Source of the DNA: Chelydra serpentina | Taxonomy: Eukaryota; Chordata; Testudines; Chelydridae | Assembly (NCBI GenBank): GCA_037349315.1 | Contig: JBAIAC010000048.1 | Location: 38,504,501 to 38,568,500, forward strand | DNA length: 64,000 bases | Direction of reading: 5' to 3' | In this document: piece by piece, positions 56,780 to 64,000 of the stretch | Layout of the letters: each line of letters begins with the position of its first letter | How positions within the stretch are numbered: position 1 is the first letter of the stretch | Notes under the pieces: generated by a model | The model's database searches: none | Told to the model about the DNA's origin: nothing | Seen by the model: only the letters and a program-made list of their open reading frames with translations | Program-made: the position numbers and the translations under genes

Positions 56780-59700
56780 CAGGGCTGGCCCACAACATTT
56801 TGGCACCTGAGACGGGGAGCATAAATGATGCCCCCATGCTCCCTCGCTTGGGCCAAAACTTTGAAAGGTCTCAATTCTGCCTTCTTCCTGTTCTACTCCT
56901 CTCATGGTACTGCTCTGCTACCTACCCCAATAAAGGAGAACTAATAACTTAAAATGCCTTCTTCAAAAATTTTAAGTAACACTTAACTTTCAAATGCCTG
57001 AACAGCAAATGTAACTTTTCTTGTCTGCATAGTAAACACTGGCATTTTTATCTGTTTGAATAATCAAAGTGGTGCTTTTCGTGCCTTCTTGGTTGCAAAG
57101 ATTTGAACTGCTTCCTGAAGGTCCACAGTCATGTTCTATTATGAAGGGCCAGCTCATGCTCTATTAAGATGATTGCAAGGCCGACCAGTCTCTCCTGTGT
57201 CATTGGGGAGTGTAGATGTGTTTTTAATTAACTTCAGCTTGAAGAAGCTGCATTCTCCACTGGCAACTGCTACAGGAAGTGTAAGAAGTATGCACAGAGC
57301 AACAAAAGCATTTGGAAAGAGGGTGGTCATCTTATCTGTGCACATATATTCCAGAACAGCCTTTGGAGTTGATCCTGCTGAAATGTATCTTGAAAGGGCT
57401 TTCAGTTCATCACCTAAATCACTCGCATCAATATCGCGCATGTTATCATGTGTCAACACTGTCTCTAGTGCCGTACATTGCTGGTGTAGGTTTTCTTCAG
57501 GTATAGTGAGGAGTTTTGGAATATTATACAACATCCCAAATATACTGTTGTGTTCCCTGAGCTGCATGAAACGTTCTTCAATTAACTGTATTGCACAATA
57601 TAGCACCTAGTTAAACAATTCAACTTTGAATTGTTGTTTGGGGTCTCTTATGGGATTATCCCGTGACTCGAAATCAAAATGTCTTCTTCTTCGGTGAGTC
57701 TTGTATTCTTGAATGGGTGTGAAAATGGCTTCAGTGTGAAGTTCCTCTGCCAACTTCTGTGCGCTATTCAGAATGTTTTGAAATCCCTTATTTGACCGGT
57801 AAGACTGTAGGTATGACTTTGCGTGGTCCAGATGTTCCATTGCTCCAGATATATCAAGGTCAACACCTTGGAGTCTCTTGCTTACAACATTTATTTAGAA
57901 CAATATGTCATGCCACAACACTAAGCTACACAGAAATTTGAAGTTATGTATGTTTCTGGTGATTCCATTTCCCTCTGCCACTGTTCTCCCATGAACAGTT
58001 CCTATTATAGCATTATCCTCCATAATAGCAACTATGGCATCATCTATCTTCCAATTTGGTGTTTGATAGGCTTTATCGCCTCCACTCGACTTTTCCATCA
58101 TGTGGCACTCAGTGGTTCAGTGTCAGAGAGGATGTTCCCAGATGTTGCTTCAAAATTTGCCATCGATGAGTTGATGCAGAGAAAAATACATAGATGCTTT
58201 GAATTACATTAAAAAATTTAGCAGCCTCACTAGAAGCTGATGCTGCATTACTGACCACCAAGATCAATGAATGAGAACTGCATGGGACAAAAAAAGCTCA
58301 AGGGTTTAACTCCTGGATCTGTGTCTGAATGCCTCTGTTCTTTCCTGTCACGTTGGCACCATTACCCTGACCTCCCATGTCAGCTATCGCAATTCCCGTA
58401 TCTTCCAGCTTTTTAAGAAGCACATTTGTCATACCAGCTCCTGTAGTATCATCAATGTCAATACATTTTAGAAAATGCTCTCTGACAGTCACCATTGTAG
58501 CGACATTTTCACTAGGTTCTGTTGTTGTTACAAAATGCACCATTAAAGTCATTCGTTCCATATGGCTGATGTCAGGTGTACAGTCCAGAATAACAGAGTA
58601 ATATCTTGCTGACTTCAGATCTGCCACAATCTTCGGTTTGACTTTTGTTGCCAGTAACTGTATGATCTCATTTTGAACTGTTTTTCCAAGGTAGTGGTGT
58701 GTGTACATTTCTTGGGTGGTGACTCTTAGATGCTCCTGGAGTACAGCATCAAACTCAGCCATCAGCGCCACAATTTTAAAGAAGTTTCCATTGTTTGGCA
58801 CATACAGCTGATCTGAAGTGCCGCGCAGTGCTAGGTTTTGGGTAGTAAGCATTCTCACAACGACAATGAGCCTTTTCATAACATTTTGCCAGGAAAGAGA
58901 CTCTGATGCAATCTTCTCTTGATGCTGATCATCTATGGTGGTCTTTAACCTCAGTCTCATCTCATGCTCTTTCCACCTATGGAATGCTCCCTAGTGATTT
59001 GCTGCTTTCATGGCTTGCCAGATTTTTAGCCAGATTTTTCCAGTCCTTTGTTCCTCTAGAACCCAATGTGGTTGGAACGTTAGACTGGAAGAGTTTGCAA
59101 CAAAAACAGTATGCAGCATTCTGGGTTTTTGAGTACATAAGCCATGGCTTCTCCACTTTGTCACCATTAGAGATTTCACGCCAGTAATGTGGTGGATGGA
59201 AACTTCTATTTTCATTGTCTTTGAAGTTTTTCACTTGCTGTGGCTCATGCAGTAAAAGGAAGTCCCTCAGGCTACTTCTCCAGTGGATCCACAGTCCTGG
59301 ATCATCTAGACTTAAAGAACTAAACTCAGCAGTAGCTGTTTCTTGCACCTCCAGCACACTCTTCTCTGATCTACACTTTTCTTCAGGAATGTGCATGGTT
59401 ACATCCATTTGAGATGGAGAGATGGATGCTGGAGTAGCTGCCGGGTCACCTGCACTCTGACTAACTGGAAGATCAGACATCTCCTCATCACTCACATCCT
59501 TACTGGGGTTGGAAGGCTCACCGTGAACATTTGTGTCTATGTATCTCAGAAGAGTTCCTTCCTGCTTAGATAGAAAAGCTTCCTTTGCTTTCTTTCTTTT
59601 TCTGAATGTTGCCCCAGAGGGGCGTTTTCTTCTTTCACTCATGACTGCTGTTCTGTGCCAGCTATAGTGGCTCTCAACACTCAATTGAAGGTAACAAATA

Positions 59701-60127
59701 AGCAGGCTGGTATCAGGGCCTGAGTGAGGGAAGATATCACCGTCTTAAGGGCCTAACCGGCTCCTACTACTTCACTAGACTGCCTGTTCTCAAGTGGGTT
59801 CAGGGAAGCAGCAGGAAACAGGAAGCTCCCTGAGAAGCTGGTTTAATCAGTTCAGGCTCCTGGGGGTGCTAGAGAGGTACATAAGAGGCTCCTCCTCCTC
59901 TCTCTTCCTGCAGCTCCTGCTGCTTTCTGTTATTCCCTCTCACCTTTTCTCCTGCCTGCCTGTTGTGTCTCTTGTGCCCTCCTTCTTCCAGCACTCCACC
60001 ATCTCTGTGCATCTAGAGCAGAGAGAATACATATGCACCAGCAGCAGACACAATTTTTTACACTCTGGGTCCTAGTGGCGCCCCCCCCCCACACAGTCTG
60101 GCACCTGAGGCGGTAAGGCCAGCCCTG
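56780..60127 (-). mobile_element. 3.35-kb hAT DNA transposon with intact ends
   Basis: CAGGGCTGGCC starts it and CAGGGCTGGCC, read inward, ends it. Just inside lie TTTTGGCACCTGAGACGG on the left and TCTGGCACCTGAGGCGG in plus-strand sense on the right. ATTGGCCT flanks both sides perfectly (56772-56779 and 60128-60135). The minus strand carries a transposase of the hAT superfamily spanning most of the element. Ends and duplication are complete, so this is a full-length insertion whose gene later decayed. Confidence 0.95.
57154..59684 (-). pseudogene. hAT transposase with TTF-type zinc finger, broken
   Basis: This is a cut-and-paste transposase of the group related to ZMYM1-like and TTF-finger hAT proteins. 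From 59684 (or the Met at 59642, MSERRKRPSG) the first part is basic and then acidic, then gives IHWRSSLRDFLL and NAAYCFCCKLFQ, the TTF-type zinc-finger region, ending at 58977. A shift leads to 58298-58960: KTTIDDQHQEKIASESLSWQ, YLGKTVQNEIIQLLA and YYSVILDCTPDISHMERMTL, where the first catalytic Asp of the RNase H-like fold lies. After a further shift one frame runs on from 58101 with stops at 57895 and 57607. It ends with LCILLTLPVAVASGECSFFK and LKLIKN, the hAT dimerisation domain. The span equals about 840 codons. At least two shifts and two stops. Confidence 0.92.
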
Positions 60128-60135
60128 ATTGGCCT

Positions 60136-60773
60136 TCCTGCTGAGTGGGGGCTTCATTAAGTCCCAGCCTCAGGTCTCTCATCATATCCAAAGAGGCCAG
60201 GTTTATATTTCACAATATTAGGGATAGTTTGGATCCAGGTTCTGTTTTTATCAGAAACAGCAAAGGTTTTAGTTGGAGCCTATCTTTAGTTTTCTAATAG
60301 TGTTCAAAGTGAGGTTCAACTCTAAAAAAGTGACTGTGAAAAATCACTCTGGGGGCCTCTGTTAAAGTGACCATATGCCCCAGTTTTACCAGAAAGACGA
60401 GGCGGGTGAAGTAATATCTGTTATTGGATCAACTTCTGTTGGTGACAGAGACAAGCTTTTGAGCTATGCAGAGCCCTTCTTCAGGTTTTACCAGGTCAGT
60501 TCCACTTTTTCTTAGGATGTCCTGGTGTCCAAGGAACAACTTTTGAGACACCTGAATTTGCCATTTTTCAATGATTAACTTCTCAATCTTTAAGATGTAT
60601 TGCGGCACCAAGAAGAACTTGTTCTGTGTTTACCAGAAACTAGCAATGCCATGGTATAAGCACTGAGCGTAATGAACAGTGTTTGGAGTACAGAAAAAAT
60701 TTGAATGAGTGCAGACCCTATCAAAGCTGCTCTTTTGCTCAAAGTGAATGTTAACAACACTTGTTCTGTGCTT
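60136..60773. other. no gene seen
   Basis: Mixed sequence. CTTGTTCTGTG phrases at 60619 and 60761 resemble the reverse complement of part of the adjacent minisatellite unit. Confidence 0.45.
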
Positions 60774-61717
60774 CATGATAAAGCACAGGTAGAACACATG
60801 ATAAAGCACAGGTAGAACACATGATAAAGCACAGGTAGAACACATGATAAAGCACAGGCAGAACACATGATAAAGCACAGGTAGAACACATGATAAAGCA
60901 CAGGTAGAACACATGATAAAGCACAGGCAGAACACATGATAAAGCACAGGCAGAACACATGATAAAGCACAGGCAGAACACATGATAAAGCACAGGTAGA
61001 ACACATGATAAAGCACAGGCAGAACACATGATAAAGCACAGGCAGAACACATGATAAAGCACAGGCAGAACACATGATAAAGCACAGGCAGAACACATGA
61101 TAAAGCACAGGTAGAACACATGATAAAGCACAGGCAGAACACATGATAAAGCACAGGCAGAACACATGATAAAGCACAGGCAGAACACATGATAAAGCAC
61201 AGGTAGAACACATGATAAAGCACAGGTAGAACACATGATAAAGCACAGGCAGAACACATGATAAAGCACAGGTAGAACACATGATAAAGCACAGGTAGAA
61301 CACATGATAAAGCACAGGCAGAACACATGATAAAGCACAGGTAGAACACATGATAAAGCACAGGCAGAACACATGATAAAGCACAGGTAGAACACATGAT
61401 AAAGCACAGGCAGAACACATGATAAAGCATAGGTAGAACACATGATAAAGCACAGGTAGAACACATGATAAAGCACAGGTAGAACACATGATAAAGCACA
61501 GGCAGAACACATGATAAAGCACAGGTAGAACACATGATAAAGCACAGGTAGAACACATGATAAAGCACAGGCAGAACACATGATAAAGCACAGGTAGAAC
61601 ACATGATAAAGCACAGGTAGAACACATGATAAAGCACAGGCAGAACACATGATAAAGCACAGGCAGAACACATGATAAAGCACAGGTAGAACACATGATA
61701 AAGCACAGGCAGAACAC
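60774..61717. repeat. minisatellite, 41 units of 23 bp
   Basis: The unit CATGATAAAGCACAGG(T/C)AG plus AACA repeats 41 times with no length change. Units differ almost only at one T/C position, with a single extra C-to-T at 61429. The order of that base from left to right begins T T T C T T C C C T. Because 23 is not a multiple of three and no unit has a stop in reverse, the minus strand stays open in all three frames and gives the same 23-residue hydrophobic, Cys-rich repeat. This is a consequence of the array, not evidence of a gene. Confidence 0.98.
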
Positions 61718-61991
61718 TAAGTTCCCAGAAAAAATCCTCCACTCTGAGAAATATCCAGGTGTTGCTGTTTAGGCAGAAGCTGGAACTAGATGCTTGAGCA
61801 CTTTTTAAAAGTGTTGTTTATCTTTGGTCTGAGTAAAAAACATTGCCACAAGAGCAGGTTTTCTTCTTTTATTTGAAAAATAGGATTAGTTTTGGTTCAA
61901 TAGGGAAGATCTTCAAAGGGCAGTGAGTTTAATAGGGCCTGACTCCTACCTTTTGTGCCTTTGAAAACCTCCCCCATATTTATTCTCTGTA

Positions 61992-62114
61992 GAATGGGGC
62001 AGGAAGAGGTGGGGTGAGGGTGAGGCCTTGGGGGGAAGAGGTGGAGTGGGGGCGGGGCCTGGGGCAGAGCAGGGGTAGAGCACCCCAGGAAACCAGAAAG
62101 TCAGTGCCTCTGTT
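61992..62114. repeat. fragment related to the 63-kb MITE
   Basis: GGGGCGGGGCCTGGGGCAGA, AGCACCCCAGGAAACCAG and AAGTCAGTGCCTCTG parallel GGGGTGGGGCCTGGGCAGAG, AGCACTCCCCCGGCAG and AACTTGGCGCCTATG near 63430-63497. It is probably a truncated relative. Confidence 0.5.
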
Positions 62115-62401
62115 TCCACCATTAGGAGAACTTCTCAGGATATCAAGAAGGTAAAATAGATATTTTAGGGACTTTTTTCTCCTATTGTTTTTCTACGATA
62201 CTGGTTTTTCCCATGCTGTTTCTTTACAGTGCATGCTAACAAAAGTACATCTTTAGAAAACTGCTAGTTACCTATGGCTTTTTAAATTATAGACCCCAAA
62301 AGACAGAGAAATTGAGATTGGAAGGGTTAGGCTGTTAGATTTATTTCTGCATGATTGCATCCAAGCAATTGTCATTTTTCGAGTAGATATGGAAGATTAG
62401 T

Positions 62402-62530
62402 AATAGAGTTGGTCAAAATTCAACATTTCAGTTGTTTTGTTGACATTTCAAATTTTGAGCAAGACAAAAAATGCACATGGGGGGAATTTGACAAAATGTT
62501 TGTGTCAATTTAACAAGCTCTTCTTAGTTT
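62402..62530. repeat. AT-rich terminal-repeat family, member 4 (partial)
   Basis: AATAGAGTTGGTCAAAATTC followed by TTTTGTTGACATTTCAAATT matches the left end and style of the other members; the right end is not clear. Confidence 0.45.
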
Positions 62531-63008
62531 TAATTTAAAACTTAAGAGCTCTTACAATTGACTCATCCCTCCCTCCCATGCTGTGTGTACACAGACTGAG
62601 GTGGCCCCAGAAGGACATTGTCATGTCTCTCCCTTGATACAGCAGCTGCTTCTGCAACTTACATCCATGCTCATGCCATCTTAAGGTGTTTAAGTGGAAC
62701 CCTTCTGCTAGGTGTTGGCACCAGCAGAAAGGGCTGGGTTCAGTGTTCTAGGATTTTCCTTAAAGTCGTAAGTAACACTGGCTCGAGTCACCACCCAGAT
62801 ACCTAGGAATCTATATCTACCACCTGGGTGTGTTGTATTAATTTAGATGGAATAAATCGGCCAAAGTTATTAACATAACCAAGACAGTGTCCAACATTAA
62901 ACAGTGTTAAACGAGGCCCAGAGTTTGGTATACAGAGACCTCTGCCTGCTTAGTACCATGGAAAACACATTATCAAACTTCCTTTTCACCTTTTATTAAA
63001 CATAAGGA

Positions 63009-63531
63009 CAGAGACGTCCCTTGGATATGGTGAATCGGGGCAACTGCCCTGGGCTCCGTGCTTTGGGGGGCCCCATACTTTATCATGAGGAGGCGGGCAG
63101 GGAGGTGAGGCGGGAGGCAGGTGGGCGAGTGGGATGAGGAGGTGAACAGGGAGGCGAACTGCAGGCGGGCAGGCAGGTGGTCAGGGCGAGGAGGAACCCC
63201 CCCTCAGTGCCTTCCCCTCGCTCTTAGCGCTTACCGCCTGCTGCGGATCAGATGGTTTGCAGCTTCAGGAGGTGCTGGTGGGAGGGGAGAGGAGCCAGGG
63301 TGCAGCGCGCTCGGGGGAGGAGGCAGAACTAGGCGGGGAAGAGGCGGGGTAGGGGTGGGAAGAAGTGGGGAAGAGGTGGGGTGGAGCGGGGGTGGGAAGA
63401 AGCAGGGTGGGGGTGGGACCTTGGGGGAAGTGGGGGTGGGGCCTGGGCAGAGCCAGGGGGAGCACTCCCCCGGCAGATTAGAAACTTGGCGCCTATGTTC
63501 CGGGCCCCACACCGCCCTAGGGATGGCCCTG
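63009..63531. mobile_element. hAT MITE, 523 bp
   Basis: CATAAGGA flanks it perfectly (63001-63008 and 63532-63539). The ends are CAGAGACGTCCCTTGG and, inward from the right, CAGGGCCATCCCTAGG. GGGCTCCGTGCTTTGGGGGG near the left faces a GGGCCCCACACCGCC block near the right. The middle is a degenerate G-rich array, giving accidental Gly- or Pro-rich frames. Terminal bases resemble those at 36672 and 56780. Confidence 0.92.
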
Positions 63532-63539
63532 CATAAGGA

Positions 63540-64000
63540 AAAACAGTTAAAATATTTGAAATGTAAAGAATTAAATAATGCTTTCATTTTAATAACATCC
63601 TTTGTTCCCTTTCCCTTTAGTTGGAGAGAGTTTTTAGAAGGAGAACCCCCTTGGTTTGGCAGTCTCTGAGTGGTATCAGAGATGGTAATAACTGTCCTTT
63701 TGGGGAAAAGAGGAGTTAGTTGAGATGGGCTGGAGCTGTTGTTGGTTGTTGCTGCTGCTGTTAAATTCCAAACCTGTTTCATTTTAGGATTGAGCTGGAG
63801 CTGATAGGGGTGGCAAGGTCATATGGGTCCTTCTCTCTGGGCCAGTCTGGTCAGGACATCTTTCAGGATCAGGACACTGAAGGCCTGGGGTCCCAGGAAA
63901 CAGCAGGGGCATTAGCCATGATGATGTAGCCTTCGTCTGTTCTTCTGTATTCTCCCCCACTAAGTCTTTTTCTTTAAGGACCCCAAAAGAGCGTGATGGG
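63540..64000. other. no gene seen to the window edge
   Basis: No protein-like frame or element ends were recognised. A short GCT-type run lies at 63747-63761. Confidence 0.45.

Noticed and set aside
60774..61717. possible CRISPR-like array
   Set aside because: There are no unique spacers; units are contiguous and the DNA is eukaryotic.
60630..61742. 370-codon and two other 310-codon minus-strand frames
   Set aside because: They are the 23-bp minisatellite read in three frames; all give the same repeat and have no other support.
63121..63782. 180-codon frames on both strands
   Set aside because: They cover the G-rich 63009-63531 MITE; no domain is visible.

Overview
This looks like nuclear DNA of a sauropsid, most likely a turtle. 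The inference rests on a CR1 LINE with the typical ATTCTATG-type 3' tail, Tx1-clade and DIRS-like retroelements, and many short hAT- and Harbinger-like DNA transposons of the kind that fill turtle genomes. I saw no convincing host exon, RNA gene or bacterial-type operon. Every coding stretch I can recognise belongs to a mobile element and is broken. The window is therefore gene-poor, either intergenic or intronic, and is a stratified transposon graveyard.

Layout. 1-2875: a long CR1 copy with endonuclease and reverse transcriptase, pseudogenised. 5.7-12.2 kb: a hAT-like MITE, a DIRS-type fragment with a tyrosine recombinase between inverted repeats, two more MITEs and an old CR1 piece carrying a MITE. 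12.3-18.85 kb: a solo LTR, then a composite in which an LTR is split by a Tx1-clade LINE that is itself interrupted by a reversed CR1. 21.5-28.5 kb: LTR-like repeats, a Harbinger-like foldback element, three copies of a 115-124-bp palindromic MITE with perfect 8-bp duplications, and the tail of an LTR retroelement whose LTR holds a GC-rich MITE. 29.7-37.8 kb: a Harbinger-like MITE, a long inverted-repeat element, a solo LTR with a 5-bp duplication, an old CR1 piece, a hAT MITE and a TA-flanked mariner-like MITE. 40.6-50 kb: AT-rich terminal-repeat elements, a tRNA-like SINE, old CR1 pieces, and a second Tx1/LTR composite invaded by another solo LTR. 51-64 kb: nested AT-rich elements, a 3.35-kb hAT element with intact ends and a broken transposase, a very homogeneous 41 x 23-bp minisatellite, and a 523-bp hAT-type MITE.

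Most informative points. Many elements have target-site duplications that can be read directly, which fixes their class and exact ends. Two Tx1-type LINEs both end at the same point near the 3' edge of the same kind of LTR, which suggests site-specific integration into a retroviral-type LTR. The 3.35-kb hAT and two shorter elements share CAGGGC-type ends, so the large one may represent the family that mobilised them.
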